From CAVOGJ01 sp963700865 (lineage in GTDB: Bacteria > Planctomycetota > Planctomycetia > Pirellulales > Pirellulaceae): DNA of 64,000 nucleotides. Below are positions 1 through 8,818 of the stretch, piece after piece (the stretch's first letter is position 1; each line of letters starts with the position of its first letter). A program made the position numbers and the translations under genes. The notes below the pieces were generated by a model that had not been told where the DNA came from, made no database searches, and saw only the letters and a program-made list of their open reading frames with translations. The stretch is from assembly GCA_963700865.1 (NCBI GenBank), contig CAVOZC010000002.1, positions 310,001 through 374,000 on the forward strand, given 5' to 3'.

Positions 1-2
1 CC

Positions 3-1229
3 GTGACAGGCAACTCGATTGACCCACTCAGCCTCTTCGGACGAGGCGGCGGGATTCACATCGTCGAGGGAGATGTCGTGCTGAACGGCAGCATTGTGGC
101 TGGCAACGTCGGCAACCCGACCGTGGGTGGTCCCGACATCGATTTCATCGATGACGGTGCCGGCACAATCGGTGTGGCCACGCTGACGACGTCGATCGTC
201 GGCGACAACACCTCGAGTGGTCTCGCGGTGGAAAATGGGCCGAATTACGTGGGTGACGCCACGACGCCGGTCGATCCGATGTTGATGGTCAGCATGGATG
301 GCAGCTACTACACGCCGCAGGCCGGCAGTGTGGCCATTGATAACGCCCCAGGTCTGGCACTGGCGGTGGACCAACTGGGTAATTCGCGTCCGGCAGGTTC
401 CGCGCCCGATATCGGCTCGATCGAAGTCGGTGCCACTGGTTTCCTGCCGACCGACTTCAACATGGACGGTTTGCTTAACTGTGATGATATCAACGCCCAA
501 CAGGCGGAGATTTTTGCGGTGAAGGACGATCCGTCGCAGGGCAATCCCCTCTATGACTTGAACAACGATGGCCTCGTTAATATTGCGGATCGCAACCAAT
601 GGTTGGTGGATGCCGGTATTGCCAATGGCCAGTTGTCTCCGGGTTATTTGCTGGGCGATATCAATTTCGACGGTGCTGTCGACGTCTCCGATTTCAACAT
701 CTGGAATCAGAACCGTTTCAGTTCCACGACGGAATGGTGCGTGGGTGACCTCAACGCGGACGGTGCGGTGGACGTTTCGGATTTCAATATCTGGAACAAT
801 AACCGCTTCATGTCGACGAATCCGCCGGTCGTGGCCGGGGAACCGGGCGCCGCTCGTATCGCGGCCGCTGGGGAACTGGGCACGGGAGGCGCTCGTGCCG
901 CTCTGCGGAACGGGGCTCAGCGTGATGCCAAGGACATGACGTTGCTGACGATGGACAGTCGGGACACGACCGCCCAGGTGTCGGGCAAGCGTGGCTTCGC
1001 GCTCCAGTCGCCGGTGGCTGCCGCCACGACTCGGTCGACTGAGTTGTTCGTCATGAGCGATACCGGCAGCCAGTTTGGCAGCTCGGTAGCCACCGTCAAT
1101 GTGGCGGTGCAGAAGGCTCAAAGCTCCTTCACCCTTCAGATGAACCAGGCGGACGAGCGGAAGGACGCGGCCGACAGCCGGCTGCGGACGGCCCAAGCCG
1201 CCGTGGACAGCGTCTTCGCGGAACTGTAA
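3..1229 (+). CDS. Secreted beta-helix protein with dockerin-like calcium repeats, 5' partial
   Basis: The reading frame is open at the left edge, so only the C-terminal 408 residues are present and the true start lies outside. The first 70 residues (VVLNGSIVAGN and similar) look like rungs of a right-handed parallel beta-helix. Residues about 105-142 (VAIDNAP, DQLGNSRPAG, DIGSIEVG) match the choice-of-anchor Q ending known from such proteins. Four EF-hand-like loops follow (DFNMDGLLNCDD, DLNNDGLVNIAD, DINFDGAVDVSD, DLNADGAVDVSD), that is two dockerin-type I pairs. In planctomycetes these sit on large exported proteins without cohesin partners nearby. The last 130 residues are Ala/Thr/Ser-rich with no recognised domain or sorting signal. 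Export and calcium binding are inferred from family; the ligand is unknown. Confidence 0.8.
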   Translation: MTGNSIDPLSLFGRGGGIHIVEGDVVLNGSIVAGNVGNPTVGGPDIDFIDDGAGTIGVATLTTSIVGDNTSSGLAVENGPNYVGDATTPVDPMLMVSMDGSYYTPQAGSVAIDNAPGLALAVDQLGNSRPAGSAPDIGSIEVGATGFLPTDFNMDGLLNCDDINAQQAEIFAVKDDPSQGNPLYDLNNDGLVNIADRNQWLVDAGIANGQLSPGYLLGDINFDGAVDVSDFNIWNQNRFSSTTEWCVGDLNADGAVDVSDFNIWNNNRFMSTNPPVVAGEPGAARIAAAGELGTGGARAALRNGAQRDAKDMTLLTMDSRDTTAQVSGKRGFALQSPVAAATTRSTELFVMSDTGSQFGSSVATVNVAVQKAQSSFTLQMNQADERKDAADSRLRTAQAAVDSVFAEL

Positions 1230-1261
1230 ACCACGTCTGCGAATGTGATGAAAAAACCCCA

Positions 1262-1293
1262 GGGCGGCACTCTCGCGAGTGCCGCCCTTTTTC
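1262..1293 (+). terminator. Rho-independent terminator after the dockerin-like gene
   Basis: A near-perfect stem, GGGCGGCACTC pairing with GAGTGCCGCCC around a short TCGC loop, is followed directly by a run of five T. It lies 32 bases after the stop codon, the textbook layout of an intrinsic terminator. Confidence 0.9.
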
Positions 1294-1452
1294 GTGGGAT
1301 AGGCATCCTGCCTGTCATTTCTCCGGGTTCCAGAGGCTGCGGCTGTGACCTGGCAGCCGACGCATCGACTGGGGGTGTCGTTTCATTCGGTGGGATGCAA
1401 AGGAGCTCTTGACAGGCAGGATGCCTCTCCCACGGCAGGATGCCTATCCCAC
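1294..1452. repeat. Intergenic element bounded by 24-bp inverted repeats
   Basis: Positions 1294-1317 and 1410-1433 are inverted copies of the same 24-base sequence with one mismatch (core GGCATCCTGCC), enclosing 92 bases. A third, shorter copy in the second orientation follows at once (1434-1452). The same half-repeat occurs at 50301-50324 and a related one near 5119-5150. It lies between the terminator and the ribosome binding site of the next gene. No coding capacity is seen. It resembles a small non-autonomous palindromic repeat. Confidence 0.75.
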
Positions 1453-1483
1453 TTCGTTTGCTATATTGTGACCGCGGCAACGC

Positions 1484-1490
1484 AAGGAGA
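1484..1490 (+). promoter_or_regulatory. Ribosome binding site that fixes the trhO-rluA start
   Basis: AAGGAGA lies 6 bases before ATG 1497. It favours this start over the in-frame ATG at 1440, which lies inside the upstream repeat. Confidence 0.8.
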
Positions 1491-1496
1491 GAGACG

Positions 1497-3320
1497 ATGG
1501 TCACCAATATCGCAGCCTATCAATTCGTCACGCTTTCGCACCTCAAACGGTGGCGGAAGTCGTTGCTGGCGATCTCGAAACGGCTGGAATTGAAGGGTTC
1601 GATTTTGCTCAGCCCGGAGGGTATCAATCTGTTCGTGGCGGGCAGCGATGCGCACGTGGCAACGTTTCTCACGGAGCTTCGTGCCCGCGAGGAATTGCGA
1701 GATCTGGAAGTCAAAACCAGTTACAGCGAGCGCGTTCCCTTTACTCGGATGCTCGTGAAGATCAAGCGCGAGATCATCGCCTTTGGCGTGGACACGATCC
1801 AACCTGCGGAGCGGACATCGCCCAAGCTGTCACCGCGGGAACTCAAGCAGTGGCTGGATGACGACCGCGACTTGGAATTGCTCGATGTCCGCAACACCTA
1901 TGAAGTCGAACTGGGGACTTTTCAACACGCCCGGTCCCTGGGACTGGATTCGTTTCGCGACTTTCCTCAGGCCGTGCATCAGCTGCCGACCGACGGTCGC
2001 GACAAGCCCCTGGTCATGTTCTGCACCGGCGGTATCCGCTGCGAGAAAGCGGGTCCGTATCTGGAACAGCAAGGCTTTCGGCAGGTGTACCAGCTGGAGG
2101 GTGGAATTCTCAATTACTTCGAACAGTGCGGGGGAACGCATTATGAGGGTGATTGCTTCGTCTTCGACCAGCGCGTGGCGGTCGATCCCCAGCTTGCCGA
2201 AACGGACGCCGTGCTCTGCTTTGCCTGCCAGGCTCCGGTGACGGTCGAGGAGCAGGCCTCGGCAACGTATGTCCCGGGCCAATCGTGTCCCCATTGCTAT
2301 CGTGATCCGGCTGAGTCGCTCGCCACAACCTTAGCCGCGCGGAACGCGCGTCTCCGAGCTTTGACCCGACCATTGCCCGGCAGTGTTCCTTACACCAATC
2401 GTCGGCCGATTCACATTCCGGCTACGGCCGACGGCCAGCGGCTGATCGATCATCTGGTGCAAACGTATGCGTTTGTGGATCCGACAGCCTGGCAAGCCCG
2501 ATTTCGTCAGGGACTGTTGCGACGGGACGATCATCCCGTGGAGGAACAACAGCGGGTCGCGGCCGGAGAGTGCTACGAACACCTGTTTCCCGATACCATC
2601 GAGCCTGATGTTTCGGCCGACATTCGCGTCATTTATGAAGACGCGGCGCTCGTCGTCGTGAACAAGCCGGCTCCCCTCCCCATGCATCCCTGCGGCCGCT
2701 ACAACCGCAACACGTTGTCGTATCTATTGGGGAGTGTCTACCGGCCTCAGCAACTGCGGTTGGCCCATCGCCTGGATGCCAATACCACGGGTGTCGTTGT
2801 CTTCAGCCGGACTCGGGAAGTCGCCGCTCGCGTGCAGCCGCAGTTCTCCGCCGGGCGGGTCGCCAAACGTTATGTCTGCCGCGTGCACGGTTGGCCTCGG
2901 GAAGCCGAGTTTGTCTGTGCGGCGGCGATCAGTGCCCGCTCGCTGCCAGCCGGCGGGCGGACCGTCGACCCGAGGGGCTTGGCGGCCCGAACCGAGTTCA
3001 CGCGGCTGGAGGCGCTGGGTGACGGAACCACGCTGGTTGAGGCGCGGCCGGTGACGGGTCGCACCAACCAGATCCGGATCCATCTTTGGCATCTGGGGTA
3101 CCCGATCGTGGGTGACCCCATGTATCTTCCTGAGCATGAGCTCGCGGCTCGTCAGACCCTCCGGGTCGGCGATCGCCCCCTCTGTCTGCACGCCCGGGCG
3201 TTGCGATTCGAGCATCCGTCCCACGGCGGTCCGGTCGAGTTCGTGGCCGAGCTGCCTGAGTGGGCCGAGCTGACGACGGTTAATATTGGCGGACGTCGGT
3301 GCGAGAGCCGAGAGCCGTAG
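1497..3320 (+). CDS. Fusion of tRNA uridine-34 hydroxylase (TrhO) and RluA-family pseudouridine synthase
   Basis: 607 residues. Residues 1 to about 270 are a complete TrhO/YceA: an N-terminal acylphosphatase-like part, then a rhodanese domain (LLDVRNTYEVELG, MFCTGGIRCEKA) with its active-site Cys at 176 and a second Cys at 182, then a Cys cluster (CFACQAP, CPHCY) typical of the family end. TrhO makes 5-hydroxyuridine at tRNA position 34. From about residue 380 an RluA-type pseudouridine synthase follows, with the signature HRLDANTTG and catalytic Asp 427, and the later VEARPVTGRTNQIRIH block. The RluA part has no S4 domain in front of it; about 100 residues of linker join the halves. The frame is continuous, so this is a true fusion and not a missed stop. 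Which uridine the second half modifies cannot be read from sequence; RluA itself acts on tRNA position 32 and 23S rRNA. Confidence 0.9.
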   Translation: MVTNIAAYQFVTLSHLKRWRKSLLAISKRLELKGSILLSPEGINLFVAGSDAHVATFLTELRAREELRDLEVKTSYSERVPFTRMLVKIKREIIAFGVDTIQPAERTSPKLSPRELKQWLDDDRDLELLDVRNTYEVELGTFQHARSLGLDSFRDFPQAVHQLPTDGRDKPLVMFCTGGIRCEKAGPYLEQQGFRQVYQLEGGILNYFEQCGGTHYEGDCFVFDQRVAVDPQLAETDAVLCFACQAPVTVEEQASATYVPGQSCPHCYRDPAESLATTLAARNARLRALTRPLPGSVPYTNRRPIHIPATADGQRLIDHLVQTYAFVDPTAWQARFRQGLLRRDDHPVEEQQRVAAGECYEHLFPDTIEPDVSADIRVIYEDAALVVVNKPAPLPMHPCGRYNRNTLSYLLGSVYRPQQLRLAHRLDANTTGVVVFSRTREVAARVQPQFSAGRVAKRYVCRVHGWPREAEFVCAAAISARSLPAGGRTVDPRGLAARTEFTRLEALGDGTTLVEARPVTGRTNQIRIHLWHLGYPIVGDPMYLPEHELAARQTLRVGDRPLCLHARALRFEHPSHGGPVEFVAELPEWAELTTVNIGGRRCESREP

Positions 3321-3474
3321 GCGCTAGCCTCGGACCGGTGGGAGGGTTGGTGTGCAAAGGACCGTCACGAGGGATACCGCTGCTGCCCGCGGCTAGCGCC
3401 GTCGGCTCACGTGGGTGGGGTCCCCGGTGGCCGAGCACCGCGGACGGACGCCACGCGACTGGGAGCATGCAGCG

Positions 3475-4746
3475 ATGATCGATTTTCAACGTCTCGACGG
3501 ACCGGATGGTCTGCCGATTTACTATCAGCGGTTACCGGTCCGCTCCGTGTCGATCTATTGGCTCGTCTTTGTGGGCAGCGCGGATGACGAGTCGGTCGGG
3601 TTGCCAGGCATCTATCACTGGTTCGAGCACATCCCGTCGCGTGGCACCCGCAAATACCCGGGTGGCTATTTCGATACCGAGGCCCGCCTGGTTCGCCATG
3701 GCGGATCGGCCGGCGCCGAAACGGGTTACACGCATACCGCCTATTACGCCGACGTGCCGCGGCGGGTATGGACGATGGCGCTTGATATTCTCACCGATAT
3801 GATTGCCCAGCCTCTCCTGCGGGTCGAGGATATCGAGGCCGAACGCGAAATCATTCAGCAAGAGATCGAGGAGTGGCATTCTTCTCCCTATGGTGAGTCG
3901 ATGTGCGTGTTGCCCTCGCTGCTCTGGCCGGAACATGCCTTGGGGCACGACCAGTTGGGATCCCGCAAATCGCTCCGCGCCATGAATCCATCGCTGTTGC
4001 AGGAAGCGCATGCGCGTGGTTACTCACGCTCGCGTTGCGTGTTGTTCCTGGTGGGAGATCTGGACGAGCAAGTCGTGCTCGATGAGGTGTCCGCCGCGAT
4101 CGCCAACCTATCGGCGGCGCCACTCTCCGAACGACGCAGACCCGCCAGCTACGGGCCTCTGCCGGCGTGGAAAGGGGGTTGCCGCACGGTTTACCCGACC
4201 AAGCATGATGACTCGGCGATCTATCTGCTGTTCCCGCTCCCGGTCGTGGATGCGGCCGGCGACCTGTCGCTGCGGTGGTCGGTACTGGACTATCTGATTA
4301 CGGCCGGGGATCTCGGTTCGCCACTCAATCGCATTGTCCGCGAGCAAGCGCAACTCGCGTATGCACCAGAGTACACGTCGGTCATGACTCCCGATGGCGG
4401 CTATTGGGGGCTCGTCGCCCAGTCAAGCGGTCGGAACGCGGAGCGAATTCTCGATACGTTCTGGCATGTCTTGCGGAGCGAGGAACTCCGTTCTCCCGAC
4501 TGGTTTGACTTCGTGACCGACAACATTCGCGGCCAGTTCGATATGCACGATCCGAGCCCCGGGGAGTATACGGAGATTGGCGCCGGTTGCTTGACCACGC
4601 AAGGCCGCGTCTGGAGTGACGTGGAGTTGCGCGAGCGATTGCTGGCGGTCACCCACGCGGAATTGATCGACTACCTGGATTCGCTCACCGAGGGGGATGC
4701 CCACGCCATCGTGTTCCAGGGGGGGCGAAACGGGTCGGGGGATTAG
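3475..4746 (+). CDS. M16 family zinc peptidase (pitrilysin/insulinase type)
   Basis: 423 residues, the size of a single M16B subunit with two homologous halves. The inverted zinc motif HxxEH is HWFEH at residues 48-52, and the third ligand is probably Glu 130 in EREIIQQEIEEWH, at the usual distance. The start at ATG 3475 (MIDFQRL) is preceded by GGGAG about 9 bases upstream; an in-frame GTG 60 bases earlier adds only unlike sequence. No signal peptide is visible, so a cytoplasmic protein is likely. M16B proteases often work in pairs with an inactive partner; no partner gene is adjacent. Substrate unknown. Confidence 0.85.
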   Translation: MIDFQRLDGPDGLPIYYQRLPVRSVSIYWLVFVGSADDESVGLPGIYHWFEHIPSRGTRKYPGGYFDTEARLVRHGGSAGAETGYTHTAYYADVPRRVWTMALDILTDMIAQPLLRVEDIEAEREIIQQEIEEWHSSPYGESMCVLPSLLWPEHALGHDQLGSRKSLRAMNPSLLQEAHARGYSRSRCVLFLVGDLDEQVVLDEVSAAIANLSAAPLSERRRPASYGPLPAWKGGCRTVYPTKHDDSAIYLLFPLPVVDAAGDLSLRWSVLDYLITAGDLGSPLNRIVREQAQLAYAPEYTSVMTPDGGYWGLVAQSSGRNAERILDTFWHVLRSEELRSPDWFDFVTDNIRGQFDMHDPSPGEYTEIGAGCLTTQGRVWSDVELRERLLAVTHAELIDYLDSLTEGDAHAIVFQGGRNGSGD

Positions 4747-4898
4747 GCGTGCCTGATCGCGGTCCGTTCGTCGGTAGCCGAATTCGCAAGAATTTGGTGC
4801 GTGATGTCGCGCATTTCACCCGGATGTATTGCCGGCCGCACGCGGATGCGGGTCGAACGTTTGGCGACTTTGTCATGACCCACGTTTCACGCGCGTCG

Positions 4899-5058
4899 TT
4901 TCACCGTCAGCCAGAAGAAATCGCCGGGAAAAACCGCGATTGGAGGGAAGTGGCTGCCGCGATTTCGGGCGGCGTACGCGCTGCGCCGCCGAAGCATGCC
5001 GGTGCGTAACGACGAACGGCACGATATCAGCGGCATGCTTCTCTGGCTAACGGTTAAA
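4899..5058. repeat. 160-bp element with terminal inverted repeats and inner hairpins (MITE-like)
   Basis: The gene-free stretch 4747-5202 holds a structured element. Its ends, 4899-4915 and 5042-5058, are imperfect inverted repeats (about 15 of 17 match, core AGCCAGA). Inside are a perfect 11-bp inverted repeat, GAAGCATGCCG at 4991-5001 against CGGCATGCTTC at 5031-5041, and a GGCGGCG/CGCCGCC hairpin just before it. No ORF is convincing. The form fits a miniature inverted-repeat transposable element or a folded RNA. I see no clear target-site duplication. Confidence 0.55.
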
Positions 5059-5154
5059 CCAAGAAAATGCGTGGGTAATGACAATGTCTGGCGACGGCGG
5101 CGGCGACGACTGACGCGCTATCCCACTGACCGGCAGGACGCCCATCCCATCAGG

Positions 5155-5179
5155 CTCGCCGGCCGGGATGGCCGGCGAG
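5155..5179 (-). terminator. Hairpin downstream of the coiled-coil gene
   Basis: A perfect 10-bp stem (CTCGCCGGCC with GGCCGGCGAG, loop GGGAT) sits about 25 bases past the stop of the minus-strand gene ending at 5203. It lacks a T tract, so its role as terminator is only likely. Confidence 0.45.
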
Positions 5180-5202
5180 TTGCGGTGCCGCATACCGCAC
5201 GC

Positions 5203-6216
5203 TCAATCCGCCGACGGGCTGGCGTCGACGTCATTCGCGACGGGAGGTGCGGGCGAGGCGGGCTTGCGAGCCAGCATGGTGGGGCCTTGCTGGCACAACT
5301 GGCGAGCCAGACTGCGGAGGGCGTCCGGAGATAATCGCTCCAGATTCCCCATTTCCAGCAGGGGGTCGAGTGTGGCCTTGGCTCGTTGCAACATGGGCTC
5401 GAGAGCGGTGACCTCGATCATCCAATGCCGAATCTGTTCAAAGGAGAGGGCCGCTTCATGAAACCGAAGCCCCAATTCGTTGGTCAGCTCCAGGGTTTCA
5501 ATCGCCCCCTTGAGGTCCTTCGTTTGCGAAACCACCTTGTCTTTCAGCGAGATCAACTCCGTCACCTGATCCTGTGCTTCCGCCACTTCGAGACTCTCCA
5601 AATCCAACCGTGCGCGAATTTCGATCAACTGATCGAGTGTCGCGTGCGCGGTCGCCGACTGCTGACTGCCCGCAAGCAGGTCGGCTTGAAGGTCCAGCAG
5701 GTCGTGGCTCGCCTCGAGCGCCAGTTCGGTCGAATCCGCGGCGTTGGCCAAGCGGTGCTGCAGGTCCTCGCTGACTGCCAGCACGGCCGCCGCCTGATCG
5801 GCCCGATCAGCATTGCTGAGCAGCATGTCCTTGATGGCACCCAGTTGCGAAACGGCGACCATGGCCTGTTCCACCCGGTTCGACTCGGCGAGCAGTTGGG
5901 CGTGTAGCTGCTTGATTTCGGCCAAGGCTTCGCGCGCAGCCGCGGCTTGCGCCTTTTGCTCACGCAACTGGCTGAGAAGATCGTTGGTTGAACGGGCCGC
6001 CTTTTCCTGGCCGGCCACCTCCCACACGCTTTGCTCGAGGGTCCCCATCTGCCGTCGCAGCTGAGCCAACTCGTGCGCGGCCGGGCGTCCAATTCCCACG
6101 TAAACAAAGAGAAAAGTCACGATGCCACCCAGTGCGAAGGCGCACCACGTCGGCAGCGGTGGTTGCCCGGCGTTGAGGGGCGCATCGGAGCGGATGTTAT
6201 CCAGGTAAGTATCCAA
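5203..6216 (-). CDS. Membrane-anchored coiled-coil protein, unknown function
   Basis: 337 residues from TTG 6216, chosen because GGGAGG lies 7 bases upstream; the longer TTG 6234 start would place that site inside the gene. One transmembrane helix lies near residues 23-43 (CAFALGGIVTFLFVYVGIG). The rest is almost all heptad-rich helix (QLRRQMGTLEQSV, LREQKAQAAAAREAL, LLDLQADLLAG, LISLKDKVVSQTKDLKGAIETLELT), that is a long coiled coil, followed by a short Ala/Pro-rich end. No enzyme motif is present. It stands alone between unrelated genes. It could be a structural or envelope-spanning protein; I do not recognise a family. Confidence 0.7.
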   Translation of the reverse strand: MDTYLDNIRSDAPLNAGQPPLPTWCAFALGGIVTFLFVYVGIGRPAAHELAQLRRQMGTLEQSVWEVAGQEKAARSTNDLLSQLREQKAQAAAAREALAEIKQLHAQLLAESNRVEQAMVAVSQLGAIKDMLLSNADRADQAAAVLAVSEDLQHRLANAADSTELALEASHDLLDLQADLLAGSQQSATAHATLDQLIEIRARLDLESLEVAEAQDQVTELISLKDKVVSQTKDLKGAIETLELTNELGLRFHEAALSFEQIRHWMIEVTALEPMLQRAKATLDPLLEMGNLERLSPDALRSLARQLCQQGPTMLARKPASPAPPVANDVDASPSAD

Positions 6217-6223
6217 GATTCTG

Positions 6224-6229
6224 CCTCCC
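6224..6229 (-). promoter_or_regulatory. Ribosome binding site pointing to a TTG start
   Basis: GGGAGG on the minus strand, 7 bases before TTG 6216. No ATG is near enough, so this gene appears to use TTG. Confidence 0.65.
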
Positions 6230-6234
6230 AGCAA

Positions 6235-6610
6235 GCGGATGTCGTTCCGTATTGGCTAACGCGAATTCGTTACCCGAACTTCCCTATCGGTAGAAGCCTC
6301 CGGGTGGATCAAATTCCTCCCAGCTTCATATGTCCCTAGCGGTTGGCGAGAGTCTGACGATTAGGAAAAGGCTGTCGTCTGCACAACACATGACAGCAAT
6401 GGCGGCGCTGACGCCGGTCTCGGCGGCCCGTGGGCGTTGCCTGGGAATTCCATTCGCGCGGCGGTAGGGTGACGCTGCGGAGCTGGCGGCTCTTAAAAAA
6501 AATAAAATCTAGAATTCGGCATTGACGCTGGCCCGCGGGATGGCCTACAAGCCGCCCAACTTGTCTTCCGCGACTTACCCGTTCGGATCCATTTCTCGAG
6601 AGCGATATCC
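6235..6610. other. Gene-free divergent intergenic region
   Basis: 376 bases between the minus-strand coiled-coil gene and the plus-strand BBP7 gene, so it must hold both promoters. It contains an A-rich stretch (AAAAAAAATAAAATCTAG near 6495) unlike the GC-rich surroundings, which may be promoter or UP-element-like sequence. No hairpin, RNA gene or ORF is convincing. Confidence 0.4.
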
Positions 6611-8618
6611 GTGCCTTACACAGCTTGTCGAAACGTCCGGCGCCATTTTCTTCCGCGATGCACTGGAATTCCCTGGTTGCGTCTTTGGCTGGGCCTGAGT
6701 GCGGCCGTGGCTTGCGCCGAGAGTCCCTCCCTGGAACTGACCAATCCCGTTGGCGGTGGCGTCCGTTCGGCGGCGCCGGCCACGGCGGCGAACTCACCGG
6801 GAAGCCCGTTTTTTGTCACGGGACGGCTGGAGCGTGTGCGGCGCGGCACTTCCGGAGCGACCCGCTACGCCCTGTTGAACGACCAGGGACAGGTGGCGGC
6901 ATTTGTGGCGCCGACGACGAAGTATGACCTGCAACAGTTCCTGGGCACCGAGATCGGTGTCAGCGCCAAGTCGTTCAGCCGTTCGGATAACGCGGCCCCC
7001 GTTTGTCCTGGTCGACCAGATCACGACGCTCGGCACCAACGCCTGGGCGTCCCAGACGCCGCCACGCACCGCAGTGTCCCAGCAACGGGCCGCGACGCCA
7101 CGCATGGTGGCTCAGGCCGGTTATTCGGCTCCCGTCCCCACGCCGGCCGGCATGCCAACCCGGGCGAGCATTCAGGAGCAGTTGCCGGAAGGTGCCATAT
7201 TGGTCGATGATGATTGGGGCGTCGTCGGCAACGAGGCCATCGCCGATCCGGCATTCTCGGGCCAAATGATGCCCGGTGAGATGATGGGTAGCGAAATGAT
7301 GCCAGGCGAAATGATGCCAGGCGAAATGATGCCGGGCGAAATGATGTCGGGCGAAATGATGCCCGGGGCCAATGGTGGCTATGGCTCGTACGGGCCGGCC
7401 TGTGGGTCGTCGTGCACGCATGGCATGGCTTGCCAACTTCCGGAGTGTACGCTCTGTCGCGTACAGCCGCCTGCCTGCGGGCCTCCCGGCTGGCTGTGGG
7501 TTCGCGGCGAGTACCTGGCCTGGTGGGCGAGCGGCATGTCGACGCCTCCGTTGGTGACGACCAGTCCCACGGGCACCCCGATTTCTCAGGCGGGCGTCTT
7601 GCCCGCGGCAGACGTCCTGTATGGCAACGGTTCCATTCTCACCGACGCCAGTTCCGGTTATCGCATCCGCTTCGGCGGCTTTTTCGGACCACAACGCCGC
7701 TGGGGGTATGAGGCGGAATACTTCAGCCTGGGAGACAATACGGAACTCTTTACGGCGTCCTCGGACGGCAACGGCAATCCAATTCTGGCTCGGCCATTCT
7801 TCAACGTGAATCCGCTGGATCAGAGTGGTAACCTTGGTTTTCCGGGGGAAGAGGATGCGGAGCTGGTTGCCTATCCGGGCCTGCTGGCCGGGACGGTCGC
7901 CGTGGATTCATTCAGCAAGCTGCAGTCCGCGGCAGGCCGGTTGAAGTTCAATCTCTGTTGTAATTGCGGAAATGCCTGCGGAGACGGATGTTGCGCCTGT
8001 GGCTATCCGCGTTCCTCACGGCTGGACCTCTTAATGGGTTACCGTTACTACAGTCTGGATGAAGGCCTGACGATTACCGAAGAGCTCACGTCGATTGATG
8101 CGATCAATCCCGGCACCTTCGATATCCGCGACACCTTCGAGACGCGGAACAGTTTCAATGGCGGCGAAATCGGGATGACTTGGGAAGGGACCCACAATCG
8201 GTGGACGCTCGAATTGCTGATGAACGTCGCGATTGGGGCCACCACGCAGGAAGTGTCGATTTCGGGTGAGACGACGCTGGCTCCCTTGGTGGCACCCGCT
8301 GAGACCTATGAGGGAGGGCTGCTGGCGCAGCGGTCGAATATTGGTAATTACGACCGTTCGGTATTCACGATGATTCCCCAGTTGAATACGAATTTGGGAT
8401 ATTACCTGACCCCCCGTTTGCGGGCGCTGGTCGGCTATTCGCTGGTCTATTGGGGCAGCGTGGTGCGACCTGGCGACCAGATTGACCTGGACGTGAATCC
8501 GGCACTGCTCCCTCCCGAATTGGATCCCTTCCTGGGCCCCTTGCGCCCCGCCTTTGCCTTTCACGAGACCAACTATTGGGCGCAGGGTATCAATGTCGGG
8601 CTCGATTACCGCTGGTAG
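6611..8618 (+). CDS. BBP7 family outer-membrane beta-barrel protein, interrupted by a 1-base frameshift
   Basis: About 669 residues once repaired. The first part starts at GTG 6611 with a signal peptide (RRHFLPRCTG, then LWLGLSAAVACA) and a small exported domain ending in FSRSDNAA. The reading then must shift by one base at the run CCCCC 6996-7000 to continue PFVLVDQITTLG. Next comes a Met-rich repeat (seven MM pairs, mostly PGEMM, 7265-7365), a Cys-rich link (CGSSCTHGMACQLPECTLC), and from about 7490 the BBP7 barrel (WLWVRGEYLAWW, GYRIRFGGFFGPQRRWGYEAEYF, ending NVGLDYRW). BBP7 is a planctomycete-specific putative porin family. Without repair it would be called as two genes. Removing one C restores one frame, so sequencing error or recent mutation is likely. 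Confidence 0.8.
7265..7365 (+). repeat. 15-bp in-frame minisatellite coding for PGEMM
   Basis: Seven ATGATG pairs spaced by 15 bases, mostly in the form GGCGAAATGATGCC, encode five-residue units. It lies inside the BBP7 gene between the exported N-domain and the barrel. Confidence 0.9.
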
Positions 8619-8638
8619 CGTTTGCCTGAGACGTACGT

Positions 8639-8661
8639 GCCTGCCCCCAGGGGTGGCAGGC
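8639..8661 (+). terminator. Hairpin downstream of the BBP7 gene
   Basis: A 7-bp stem GCCTGCC/GGCAGGC with a 9-base loop, 20 bases past the stop codon. No T tract follows, so a terminator role is tentative. Confidence 0.4.
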
Positions 8662-8818
8662 GCGGCTTGCCCAGCCGCTACATCCTGACAGTGGGCCGCC
8701 GCTGTTTCCGGCAATTCTGAGTCTTCGGAAAGTTCCCCTGCTGGCATTCCCGATACGTGATCAGGGCGCCCGGCCTCTAAGCCGCTGCGCCAAGGATCAA
8801 GTCAGGAGATGCCAGGCA

